A DNA stretch of 64,000 bases from Brucella cytisi (GTDB lineage: Bacteria; Pseudomonadota; Alphaproteobacteria; Rhizobiales; Rhizobiaceae), in NCBI GenBank assembly GCA_012103075.1, contig JAAVLQ010000001.1, forward strand, positions 1,860,001-1,924,000, in the 5' to 3' direction. Position 1 is the stretch's first letter; every line of letters starts with the position of its first letter. A model generated the notes under the pieces. The model saw only the letters and a list, made by a program, of their open reading frames with translations. It was not told the DNA's origin and ran no database searches. The translations under genes were made by a program, and so were the position numbers. Of this stretch, positions 1 through 8,130 are shown in pieces.

Positions 1-2
1 GT

Positions 3-134
3 TTTGACGCAGCCGATCGCAGCACCAACCCTTACGGCAATGCCGAAGGACCGGGCGCTACGGGAACGCAGGCCAAAGACAATGGCTTCAACATGCACAC
101 GATCCGCGCCGGTCTTCGCTACGAATTCCGTTAA
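3..134 (+). CDS. C-terminal end of an outer-membrane beta-barrel protein (partial)
   Basis: Only the last 43 codons are present; the gene begins before the window. The frame ends RAGLRYEFR-stop. Alternating hydrophobic/polar residues with a terminal aromatic strand are typical of the last beta strand of Omp25/Omp31-like barrels in Brucellaceae, where the C-terminal signal is read by the BAM machinery. A rho-independent terminator follows 23 bases downstream, which supports this as the true gene end. The family assignment is an inference from a short fragment. Confidence 0.6.
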   Translation, partial: FDAADRSTNPYGNAEGPGATGTQAKDNGFNMHTIRAGLRYEFR

Positions 135-157
135 AGAAAGTGACCTTTCGGATAGAA

Positions 158-182
158 AGCCCGGTCAGTGCCGGGCTTTTTT
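158..182 (+). terminator. Rho-independent terminator after the outer-membrane protein gene
   Basis: A perfect 7-bp stem (AGCCCGG / CCGGGCT) with a 6-base loop is followed by a run of T. It lies just after the stop at 134 and just before the end of the oppositely oriented Lrp gene. Confidence 0.85.
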
Positions 183-186
183 CATT

Positions 187-654
187 TCAGCCGCGTGAAG
201 TCGGTGCTTTTGACAGAAGCACCGTGCGGATTGCGAAACTGGAATGGATGCGCGCGACACCGGGCAATCGCGACAGGATTTCCTTGTGAATGATCTCATA
301 AGCCGCAGCGTTTTCGGCTTCGACGCGCAAAATGTAATCCGCATCGCCTGTCATGAGATAACATTCCTGAACTTCGGGGTGCCGCCGCACCGCTTCCTCG
401 AAACGATTCAGAAACTCCTCTGTCTGCCGGTCAAGCGTAATGCGTACGATAGCGACGAGCCGCTCATCGCCGTCGGATGAACCGACGATGGCCGTATAAC
501 CACGGATAACGCCGCTTTCTTCCAATATCTGCACCCGCCGCAGACAGGCGGACTGCGAAAGCCCTACTTCGCTGGCGAGATGGCTGTTGGTCATGCGCCC
601 ATCACGGCGCAGGCAACGGATGATATTGCGGTCGATACTGTCGAGCGTTGGCAT
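187..654 (-). CDS. Lrp/AsnC-family regulator, probable DadR-type activator/repressor of the alr-dadA genes
   Basis: Complete 155-residue protein, the usual Lrp length. Residues 1-60 form the AsnC winged helix-turn-helix (IDRNIIRCLRRDGRMTNSHL, then GLSQSACLRRV). Residues 65-150 form the RAM ligand-binding domain, with a conserved GDADYILRV segment. It is divergent from alanine racemase and D-amino-acid dehydrogenase, the arrangement of dadR with dadAX, so it probably senses alanine and controls those genes. The 213-base space between them carries a palindromic ATATGCG-type motif cluster. Regulation of alr-dadA is inferred from position. Confidence 0.88.
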   Translation of the reverse strand: MPTLDSIDRNIIRCLRRDGRMTNSHLASEVGLSQSACLRRVQILEESGVIRGYTAIVGSSDGDERLVAIVRITLDRQTEEFLNRFEEAVRRHPEVQECYLMTGDADYILRVEAENAAAYEIIHKEILSRLPGVARIHSSFAIRTVLLSKAPTSRG

Positions 655-678
655 GAATAATCTTCAACCACGGGCTAA

Positions 679-760
679 AATATGCGCAAGATGTGCGAAA
701 ATTCGCATAATATGCGACAAATAGCAAAAACATTCGAATAGTCTTCGACTAATATGCGAG
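679..760. promoter_or_regulatory. Clustered palindromic sites between the Lrp gene and alr
   Basis: A perfect inverted repeat TCGCAT-AAT-ATGCGA lies at 703-717. Related half-sites occur at about 680 (ATATGCG), 691 (ATGTGCG) and 752 (ATATGCG). Several phased, AT-rich sites in a divergent promoter region are what Lrp-family octamers bind. The DNA pattern is seen directly; binding by the adjacent Lrp protein is inferred. Confidence 0.55.
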
Positions 761-867
761 CAAGCTTTGGGAGTGAGGAGTCACAAGGTTTCTCAACCGA
801 GGCTTATATGCTTTGGGCGGCAGACGATCCATATCGACAATGACCTTCCGGGCGTTCTCGTAGCGTA

Positions 868-2033
868 GTGAGCAGTTTGGAAAGAACCGTGCAAATGGTT
901 GAGATGTCGATGCAATTTTCACAGGATGAGCGCGATCTTGCCGCCGGTGGCGTATTGACCATCGACCTGTCGGCGCTGCGTCACAATTATTCGGCCATTG
1001 CCCGTCATATCGCCCCCACCCGCGCTGCTGCCGTTGTGAAGGCAGATGCCTACGGGCTCGGCGCCAGTCGTGTTGCGCCAGCTTTTACGATGCCGGTTGC
1101 CGTGACTTCTTCGTCGCCCATCTCGGCGAAGCGATAGCGCTGAAGCCGTTTCTCCAGCCCGACGCGACGCTCTACGTTTTGAACGGTCTTCAACCGGGAA
1201 CCGAAGAAGCCTGCGCCCGCGAAGGCATTCTGCCAGTTCTCAACTCGCTGGAACAGATTGAAAACTGGGCGGCACTCGCCACCAGACAGGGCAAGAAGCT
1301 GCCCGCCCTGCTCCAGCTCGATACCGGCATGTCGCGTCTCGGCCTGTCGCCGAAGGAATTTGAACGCTTTCTTGAGAACGCCACGCTTCTGGATGCCATC
1401 GACATCAAGTTTGTCATCAGCCACGGCCAGCGGTGACGAACCGGAAAATGCGGCAAATGCCCGTCAGCTTGCCAATATGACCGCGCTGCTTGCGCGCCTG
1501 CCAAAACTGCCGGTTGCTTTTGCCAATTCCGGCGGCAGCTTCCTCGACAAGACCTATCATTTCGACCTCGCCCGCCCCGGTGTCGCGCTTTATGGCGTTG
1601 GACCGAAAAGCGAGATCATTCCTGTCCTCACCCTTTCGGCACGCGTCATTCAGGTGCGCGAGATCGACAAGGGGCGGCGGTTGGCTATGGCGGCGCCTAT
1701 ATCGCCGAAGGGCCGATGCGGGTTGCAACGATTGCTGTCGGATATGCCGATGGCTGGTTCCGTTCTCTCAGCAACAAGGGTGCGGCCTTCTTTGGCGATA
1801 CGCGACTGCCGATCATCGGCCGTGTGTCGATGGACTCAATCACGCTCGACGTCAGCGCATTGCCGGAAGGCACGCTGAAACTCGGCAGTCTTGTGGAGCT
1901 GATCGGCCCGCACCAGCGCCTCGAAGACGTGGCGCGCGATTGCGACACTATTCCCTATGAAATTCTGACTGCGCTCGGCAACCGTTATGCACGTGTCTAC
2001 GTGGAGAGCGGCGCGAGCGACATAAAAGTATAA
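868..2033 (+). CDS. alr: Alanine racemase, catabolic (frame broken three times)
   Basis: PLP enzyme interconverting L- and D-alanine; beside dadA it would feed D-alanine to the dehydrogenase. The N-terminal part carries the PLP-lysine motif [12 protein letters not shown]. The barrel continues through [13 protein letters not shown] and ANSGGSF, and the C-terminal domain has [22 protein letters not shown] and [12 protein letters not shown]. Frame breaks lie near 1083 (one T missing from a T run), 1430 (about two bases missing) and 1673 (one G missing from a G run). All domains are otherwise intact. Possible starts are GTG 868, ATG 895, 904 or 910; the last matches the usual family length best. 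Also called dadX in this context. Confidence 0.88.
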
Positions 2034-2047
2034 GACAAGAGGCGAAC

Positions 2048-3301
2048 ATGCAGATCACCATTCTCGGCAGCGGCGTCATTGGCGTTACGACCGCCTACTA
2101 CCTCGCCAAGCTCGGTCACGAGGTAACCGTTGTCGACCGCGAAGAAGGCCCCGCACTGGAAACGAGCTTTGCCAATGCCGGTCAGGTTTCGCCGGGCTAT
2201 GCCTCGCCATGGGCCGCGCCCGGCATTCCGTTCAAGGCCGCGAAATGGCTGTTCCAGAAGCACGCGCCACTTGTTTTGCGTCCGACTTGCGATCCGGTTC
2301 AGTATAGCTGGCTCCTGCAGATGCTCGCGAACTGCACCGACAGCCGTTACAAGGTCAACAAGACCCGCATGGTGCGCGTAGCCGAATATGCGCGCGATTG
2401 CCTTGTCGATCTGCGCAAGGAAACCGGCATCGAATACGACCAGCGCATGCAGGGCACGCTCCAGCTTTTCCGCGAGCAGTATCAGCTCGACGGTATCGGC
2501 AAGGATATTGAGGTACTGCGTCAGGATGGCGTGCCGTTCGAAGTCCTCGACCGCGAAGGCTGCGCCAAGGTGGAGCCGGCACTTGCCCGCGTGAAGGACA
2601 AGTTCGTCGGCGGCCTGCGTCTTCCGCATGACGAAACCGGCGACTGCTTCAAGTTCACCAATGCGCTGGCAAAGATTGCCGAAGGACTCGGTGTAAAATT
2701 CCGCTTCGGCGTCAACATCAAGTCGTTACTGATGTCCGGCGGCAAGGTTTCCGGCGTCGAGACCTCCGAGGGTATCCTGACCGCCGACCGTTATGTCGTC
2801 GCTCTTGGCAGCTATACGCCTGCGCTCGTCAAATCGCTTGGCCTTAACGCCCCGATCTATCCGGTGAAGGGCTATTCCATCACGGCACCGATTGTCGACG
2901 AGGATCGCGCTCCGGTTTCGACCGTTCTCGATGAGAGCTACAAGATTGCGATCACCCGTCTTGGCGACCGCATCCGCGTTGGCGGCATGGCGGAAGTCTC
3001 GGGCTTCACCACGGACCTGCCTGCCGCGCGGCGCGGCGCGCAACGCTCGACCTGTCGGTAACGGACCTGTTCCCCGGCGGCGATCTGAAAGCGGCAACCT
3101 TCTGGTCCGGCCTGCGCCCGATGACACCGGATTCCACGCCGATCATCGGTGCAACGCGCTACGACAACGTGTTCATCAATGCCGGTCACGGAACGCTCGG
3201 CTGGACGATGTCGTGCGGTTCCGGCAAATTGCTCGCCGACCTTATTTCCGGCAACAAGCCGGATATCCGCCGACGATCTCGGTATTTCCCGCTACGAATA
3301 G
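2048..3301 (+). CDS. dadA: D-amino-acid dehydrogenase small subunit (frame broken twice)
   Basis: FAD-dependent membrane-associated dehydrogenase that oxidises D-alanine and other D-amino acids to keto acids and ammonia. The N-terminus has the dinucleotide fold [20 protein letters not shown] followed by an acidic strand end (VVDREEG). [19 protein letters not shown] is the DadA signature, and the C-terminal FAD contact is [12 protein letters not shown] with [16 protein letters not shown]. Reconstructed length is about 417 residues, normal for DadA. Frame breaks are near 3030 (GC-rich repeat) and 3270. It starts 14 bases after alr, so the two form an operon, probably under the upstream Lrp protein. 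Confidence 0.9.
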
Positions 3302-3330
3302 ACTATTTGCACGAAATTGAATCGCCTTCC

Positions 3331-3902
3331 TCAAGGCGTTTCAAAACTCGGCGGCGTGCAGGCGCTGACGATTTCGCATGGCACCGGTCCGACGCAACGG
3401 AACCGGTGCGGCAGCTTGCTGGAAAAGTAATAGGCGTCACCCGGCCCCAGAATGCGGCGTTCACTGCCGACCGTCACTTCGATGCGGCCAGAAATGACGA
3501 TGCCGCCTTCCTCGCCCTCGTGCATCAAAAGCACTTTTCCCGTATCGGAACCCGGCTCATAACGCTCCTTCAGCATCTGTAAAGAGCGCGAAAACAGATG
3601 GTCTCCCACCTGCCGATAGGAAATTGGGCCCTTGCCGATTTCCACCAGTTCCTCGGCCTGATAGAATACCTTGTGTGGAGCATCCGGTTCGAGCGCGAAA
3701 AACTCGGCCATGCCGATGGGAATACCGTCGAGAATGCGCTTCAATGCACCGACGGACGGATTGGACTGATTGGCCTCGATGGGGAGATGGTGGAGTTGGT
3801 CACACCTGCCCTTTTGGCCAACTCACGCTGCGACAGATTCTGCCGCATGCGCACATAACGAAGCCTCCCGCCGATATCGATGCTCATCGAACTCTTCCCC
3901 AT
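3331..3902 (-). CDS. XRE-cupin transcriptional regulator, PuuR-like (frame broken once)
   Basis: The N-terminus is an XRE helix-turn-helix ([21 protein letters not shown], then VTNSTIS). The C-terminal half is a cupin domain ([36 protein letters not shown]), the layout of PuuR-type repressors of polyamine genes. A frame break near 3785 separates the two halves. I chose the start at 3902 ([12 protein letters not shown]); MSIDIGG at 3887 is an alternative and an upstream extension to 3947 looks less likely. It is divergent from the omega-aminotransferase, which it probably controls. Confidence 0.82.
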
Positions 3903-3931
3903 GTTTATGATGTTCGGTATAGCACAAACTT

Positions 3932-3941
3932 GATAATTATC
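3932..3941. promoter_or_regulatory. Palindrome in the regulator/aminotransferase divergent promoter
   Basis: A perfect 10-bp palindrome GATAATTATC sits in the AT-rich space between the XRE-cupin gene and the aminotransferase. It is a candidate operator for the regulator, on position and symmetry only. Confidence 0.35.
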
Positions 3942-4032
3942 CCACATAAAAACAATAGCTTAATACCTTGAAGAAAAGGACTTGTTGCACCTCGCAAAGC
4001 GTGGCCTGCTGCTTACAAATAGGGAGGTAATT

Positions 4033-5364
4033 ATGCTCACCAAAACCAACACGCCACGCCAAGCCTTGAGAACTTCTGGATGCCGTTCACCGCGAACCGG
4101 CAGTTCAAGGCAGCGCCTCGCCTGCTCGCAAGTGCTTCGGGCATGTATTACACCGACACCGATGGCAATCAGGTTCTGGATGGCACGGCTGGTCTCTGGT
4201 GCTGCAATGCCGGTCATGGCCGCAAGCGCATCACCGAAGCTGTCGAGCGCCAGATTTCGACCATGGATTTCGCACCGACCTTCCAGATGGGCCATAATGT
4301 GGCTTTCGACTTTGCTGAAAAGCTCTCAGCCATCGCGCCGGGCGGACCGGATGCAAAACTCGACCGCGTATTCTTCACCAATTCCGGTTCGGAATCGGTC
4401 GATACCGCACTGAAGATCGCCATCGCCTATCAGCGCGCCATCGGCGGGGGTACCCGCACCATGGTCGGGCCGCGAAAAGGGCTATCACGGCGTTGGTTTC
4501 GGCGGCATTTCCGTCGGCGGCCTCGTCAACAACCGCCGCGTCTTCCCGCAGATTCCTGCCGACCATCTGCGTCATACGCTCGATATCGAGAAGAACGCCT
4601 TCTCCAAGGGCCTGCCTGCAAACGGCATCGAACTTGCCGACGATCTGGAACGTCTCGTCCAGCTGCATGGCGCTGAAAAGATCGCTGCGGTTATCGTTGA
4701 ACCGATGTCCGGTTCGGCTGGCGTCATCCTGCCACCGAAGGGCTATCTGGAACGCCTCCGCGCTACGGCAGACAAGCATGGCATCCTCCTGATCTTCGAC
4801 GAAGTCATCACCGGTTTCGGCCGCCTCGGCACGCCGTTTGCCGTTGATTATTTCGGCGTCGTGCCCGACCTCGTGACAACCGCCAAGGGCCTGACCAATG
4901 GCGCCATCCCGATGGGCGCAGTCTTCGCTGCCCGCAAGGTCTATGATGGCCTCATGACCGGCCCCGAAAACGCCATCGAGTTGTTCCATGGCTACACCTA
5001 TTCCGGCCATCCGGTTGCCGCTGCTGCCGGCCTTGCAACGCTGGAAGTCTATGCCGAGGAAGGCTTGCTGACGCGCGGTGCAGAACTTGCCAATCATTGG
5101 CAGGAGGCACTCCATTCGCTCAAGGGCGTTTCGAACGTCATCGACATTCGCAACCTCGGTCTGGTTGGCGCCATAGAACTCTCGTCGCGCAAGGATGCAC
5201 CGGGCGCCCGCGCCTACGATGTTTTCGTGGATTGCTTCAAGAAGGGCCTGCTCATCCGTGTAACCGGCGATGTGATCGCGCTTTCGCCACCGCTGATCGT
5301 GGAAAAGGAACAGATCGACACGATCGTGTCCGTCATCGGTGACGCCATCAAACGCGCAGCCTGA
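4033..5364 (+). CDS. Class III omega-aminotransferase (beta-alanine/putrescine-pyruvate type), frame broken twice
   Basis: PLP enzyme moving an amino group from an omega-amine or beta-amino acid to pyruvate. Visible family landmarks are LENFWMPFTANRQFK at the N-terminus, FFTNSGSESVDTALKIA (PLP phosphate loop), EKGYHGVGFGG, IFDEVITGFGRLG (PLP-ring aspartate) and TTAKGLTNGAIPMGA (Schiff-base lysine). The sequence resembles the omega-transaminase known from Ochrobactrum anthropi. A strong Shine-Dalgarno AGGGAGGT precedes ATG 4033. Frame breaks are near 4055 and 4470 (one extra G). Reconstructed length is about 444 residues. The exact amine donor is not decided by sequence; the PuuR-like neighbour hints at polyamines. 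Confidence 0.87.
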
Positions 5365-5390
5365 CCTTCACCCAAGTCATGCTGCCTTTT

Positions 5391-5439
5391 AGAGCGCATC
5401 CCGAAAAGTGTGAAACGGTTTTCGGACAAGATGCGCTCT
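5391..5439. repeat. Palindromic intergenic repeat, copy 1
   Basis: Arms AGAGCGCATC and GATGCGCTCT enclose a second pair CCGAAAA / TTTTCGG. The same nested plan with the CGAAAA core recurs at 10871 and 20741, and in a diverged form at 6374. Such elements are common in Rhizobiales intergenic space (RIME or Bru-RS-like); the family name is not verified here. Confidence 0.75.
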
Positions 5440-5478
5440 ATTTTTAAACTACGCATCGATTTTTGGACCGATGCGCTC

Positions 5479-5510
5479 GCCGCCGCTGTTCCCCTGCGGC
5501 GGCTTTTTTT
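5479..5510 (+). terminator. Rho-independent terminator downstream of the aminotransferase
   Basis: Perfect 8-bp stem GCCGCCGC / GCGGCGGC, 9-base loop, then seven T. It separates the aminotransferase unit from the ECF sigma unit. Confidence 0.85.
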
Positions 5511-5587
5511 CTGATAACAGCAATTCATTCCGCTATCGGGAAATATCAAACCGCGATACTATTCAGAACGTATATTGTCTTGTTTCG

Positions 5588-5616
5588 GGAACCTTTTGGC
5601 CTCGCATACATCCAAT
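5588..5616 (+). promoter_or_regulatory. Putative ECF-type promoter of the sigma factor gene
   Basis: GGAACCTTTTG, ten unconserved bases, then CATCCAAT. GGAAC and CATCC are 16 bases apart, the usual spacing for ECF sigma promoters, and GGAAC is a classic ECF -35 element. The same two blocks at the same spacing recur at 6335, before the next gene. The sigma factor probably drives its own promoter. Confidence 0.72.
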
Positions 5617-5639
5617 GAAACTCCACAGGAGTTTGACCC

Positions 5640-6329
5640 ATGCGTGCAAAAACAGCGTTACCCGCCACCTCTCCAACATTTCAGGATGATCTTGTCCTCG
5701 CCCAGTGCGCAAAAATGCACGATCTGGAAGCGCTGCGCAAAATCATGCAGACCAACAATCAGCGGCTCTATCGTCTGGCTCGCGGCATCGTGCGCAACGA
5801 CAGCGAAGCGGAAGATGTGGTTCAGGAGACCTATTTTCTGGCTTTCAGGAGTCTTGATCGCTTTCGCGGCCAATCCAGCCTGACCACGTGGCTATCCCGT
5901 ATTGCAATTCACGAAGCCCTCGGTCGTCTGCGCAAAACCCGGAAGGTCGAGAAGCTTCTTGAGACCACGCCCGACACAAACAATATCATCCCGTTTCCAT
6001 CCGACATGAGCGTGAATGACCCCGAACGCAGTTTTGCGCAGCGCCAGATATTGCAGCTGGTCGAACAGGCAACGGATAATCTGCCGGAAATTTTTCGCCT
6101 CGTATTCGTCGCACGGGTCATTGAAGGCTTGAGCGTGGATGAAACAGCCGAATTGTTGAATCTGCGCCCGCAAACCGTAAAGACACGTCTTCACCGCGCC
6201 CGATATTTGTTGCGAAAACAGCTGGACGAGAAAATCGGCCCTGTATTACTGGATGCCTTTCCCTTCGCAGGCAAACGCTGCGAGCGGATTATAACCGCCG
6301 TTTTGGCGCGGCTGGACGAACTGACATAA
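5640..6329 (+). CDS. ECF-family RNA polymerase sigma factor with C-terminal tail
   Basis: Complete 229-residue protein. The sigma2 domain covers about residues 37-105 (LYRLARGIVRNDSEAEDVVQ at 43-62, then FRGQSSLTTWLSRIAIHEAL). The sigma4 domain covers about 140-192 (LPEIFRLVFVARVIEGLSVD, then ETAELLNLRPQTVKTRLHRA). About 30 residues follow sigma4, with a GKRCERI motif near 211-217, and may be a built-in control segment. No anti-sigma gene is adjacent. Its own promoter-like motif precedes it, and an identical one precedes the downstream DUF4142 gene, so the window holds a small autoregulated regulon. Confidence 0.9.
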   Translation: MRAKTALPATSPTFQDDLVLAQCAKMHDLEALRKIMQTNNQRLYRLARGIVRNDSEAEDVVQETYFLAFRSLDRFRGQSSLTTWLSRIAIHEALGRLRKTRKVEKLLETTPDTNNIIPFPSDMSVNDPERSFAQRQILQLVEQATDNLPEIFRLVFVARVIEGLSVDETAELLNLRPQTVKTRLHRARYLLRKQLDEKIGPVLLDAFPFAGKRCERIITAVLARLDELT

Positions 6330-6334
6330 TGTCA

Positions 6335-6363
6335 GGAACCTTTTGAACTCTCCTGCATCCAAT
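6335..6363 (+). promoter_or_regulatory. Second copy of the ECF-type promoter motif, before the DUF4142-cupredoxin genes
   Basis: GGAACCTTTTG-N10-CATCCAAT is identical in both blocks and in spacing to the copy at 5588, while the ten bases between differ completely. It begins six bases after the sigma stop codon and points at the DUF4142 gene. A conserved bipartite motif with a free spacer is what a shared sigma-dependent promoter looks like. Confidence 0.72.
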
Positions 6364-6373
6364 AGTTGTCACT

Positions 6374-6422
6374 AGAGCATTTCCAGCAAAAGTGCGAAGC
6401 GGTTTTGCGCAGGATAATGCGA
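6374..6422. repeat. Palindromic intergenic repeat, diverged copy 2, in the DUF4142 leader
   Basis: The element starts AGAGCAT and ends ATAATGCGA, with an AGCAAAA / TTTTGCG inner pair. It lies between the second ECF promoter and the DUF4142 start, so it would be part of that transcript's 5' leader. Confidence 0.55.
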
Positions 6423-6473
6423 CGAAACAACTATCTGGAGCCCGTAAAAAGGCGCCGGACAAGGGAGAGTTCC

Positions 6474-7001
6474 ATGTCTATTCGTTCAGTTGTATCCGTT
6501 GCTGCAATTTGCATTTGCGGCAGTCTGTCTTTGGCAATTGCCCATGACGGAAAATTACACGATCCGGCGATAGCCCATATCGCCTACACGGCAGGCGCCA
6601 TCGATGTCGCGGCTGCCAAACAGGCCCTCGAAAAATCCAAAAACAAAACGGTGCTTGAGTTCGCACAGACCATGATGCGTGATCATGAAGCGGTCAATCA
6701 GCAGGCGCTCGCTCTGGTCAAGAAACTGAACGTCACGCCGGAGGATAACGACACAAGCAAAGCCTTGTCCAAAGCGGCAGCAGAAGAACTGACCGGGTTG
6801 AGCAAGCTCGATGGCGCAGCTTTCGACAAATCCTATGTCGACAACGAGGTTGCCTATCATAAGGAAGTGAACAAGGCGCTGAAAACCGCGCTTATCCCGT
6901 CCGCCAGCAACACTGAACTGAAGAGCCTGCTCGAAACCGGTCTCAAACTGTTCCAGAGCCATGAGCAACATGCCGAACACATCGCCATGTCTTTGAAATA
7001 G
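6474..7001 (+). CDS. DUF4142 periplasmic protein
   Basis: 175 residues starting at ATG 6474 behind AAGGGAGAG. Residues 1-23 are a signal peptide ending near LAIAHDG. The mature part is alpha-helical with the DUF4142 pattern AQTMMRDHEAVNQQALALV and a helix rich in His near the end (FQSHEQHAEHIA), resembling ferritin-like helical bundles. No metal-binding function is proven for the family. It follows an ECF promoter motif and is 10 bases upstream of a cupredoxin gene, so both probably respond to the same envelope or oxidative stress signal. Confidence 0.85.
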   Translation: MSIRSVVSVAAICICGSLSLAIAHDGKLHDPAIAHIAYTAGAIDVAAAKQALEKSKNKTVLEFAQTMMRDHEAVNQQALALVKKLNVTPEDNDTSKALSKAAAEELTGLSKLDGAAFDKSYVDNEVAYHKEVNKALKTALIPSASNTELKSLLETGLKLFQSHEQHAEHIAMSLK

Positions 7002-7011
7002 GGCCAGTCCG

Positions 7012-7323
7012 ATGAGATATGTTCAAGCTGTCACCATACTTGCCGGGCTGCTGATTATCAGTGTCCCGGCAGAGGCGAAAACGATTGAGATTACGGTCGA
7101 GAAACTTGCTTTTTCGCCGCAGAACATTGAGGCAAATGTGGGCGATGTGATCGAATGGAACAACAAGGACCCCATGCAGCACACCGCAACCGTAAAGGGA
7201 GAATGGGATATTCTGCTGCCACCCCGGAAGGTTACGAGACAGGTTCTGAAATCGCCAGAAGCGGTCAAGTTTTACTGCCGTTTTCACCCCGATATGATCG
7301 GAAAGCTAACAGTCAAACCATGA
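7012..7323 (+). CDS. Periplasmic cupredoxin (plastocyanin/azurin-like)
   Basis: 103 residues. Residues 1-22 are a signal peptide ending in AEA. The mature domain is a single cupredoxin fold with type 1 copper ligands in place: H57 in MQHTA, then C89, H92 and M95 in YCRFHPDM. The protein is short for the family. It probably carries electrons or copper in the periplasm. It is co-transcribed with the DUF4142 gene (10-base gap) under the ECF sigma module. The redox partner is unknown. Confidence 0.87.
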   Translation: MRYVQAVTILAGLLIISVPAEAKTIEITVEKLAFSPQNIEANVGDVIEWNNKDPMQHTATVKGEWDILLPPRKVTRQVLKSPEAVKFYCRFHPDMIGKLTVKP

Positions 7324-7374
7324 GGAAAAACGCGCCGATGCGTTTGCCGGGCCGTAATGTGCACGACCAGCTGT

Positions 7375-8119
7375 TTATCCTCCTTGCGATGGCGTGAAAT
7401 TCGCCACCAGCGCATGGCTGTCGCCGGGATAGGTAAAGCGTACATGTGTTACCGGCTGGTCAGCGTTCGTGTCTGGCGCTCGATCACCAGACAGGAGCGC
7501 CCAGCGGAATACCGAGCATGCCAGCATTTTCCTGCGTGGCGGCAATCGCACATATCGAGTGTTTTGCGCTACTCCACGGCACGCACGAAACCAGCCATGG
7601 CCCCGGCGAATTTTCAGCAAAGTCAGTCTGCGCAGCGGTCGGAACCGCATCCAGACTGATGATGCGCTCTTCCAGAGCGAAAACACGCTTGCCGGCATAG
7701 TGACGGCAGACGAGTTCAACCAGCGGCGTATGGCGCGGCATGTCGATATGCCTTGCATCGGCTGGTCCGCTCAATCGCTCGCACCGGCTCGTCAGCTCGA
7801 ACCGATAAGCGGCGCCAAGCGCTGCTACTTCATCGCGAATATCGTGGATTTCGAGGATTGCGGCCTGCGATTGCGGAAAGGAAACAAAACTGCCGGATCT
7901 CCGCTTGCGCTCAATCAGACCGGCCTTTGCCAGCTGCGTCAGCGCCTTGTTCACGGTCATGCGTGAACAGCCATATTGTTCCGTCAGCTCGTGTTCGAAC
8001 GGGATGCGATGACCGGGCAGCCATTCTCCCGACAGGATGCGCGATTCTATATCGTCCAGAATACGCTGATGCAGCGAAAGCACCGGTGCGTCCTTTACGA
8101 TCAAATCTTCGCCAGCCAT
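7375..8119 (-). CDS. hutC: HutC, GntR-family repressor of histidine utilisation (frame broken about twice)
   Basis: N-terminal GntR winged helix (ILDDIESRILSGEWLPGHRI, HELTEQYGCSRMTVNKALTQ, then AGLIERKRRSGSFV) and a C-terminal UTRA effector domain (VCRHYAGKRVFALEERIISL). Family members bind urocanate and release the hut promoters. The C-terminus (VTHVRFTYPGDSHALVANF) is in another frame; breaks lie near 7465-7490. It is the last gene of the hutF-hutC unit, with an 11-base gap. The likely operator is the palindrome at 9592. Confidence 0.9.
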
Positions 8120-8130
8120 GCCATCTCCTG

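Noticed and set aside
868..2033. Alanine racemase as a true pseudogene
   Set aside because: Three single or double base indels, two in homopolymers, with all catalytic motifs conserved. The same kind of damage is spread over the window, including rpsU.
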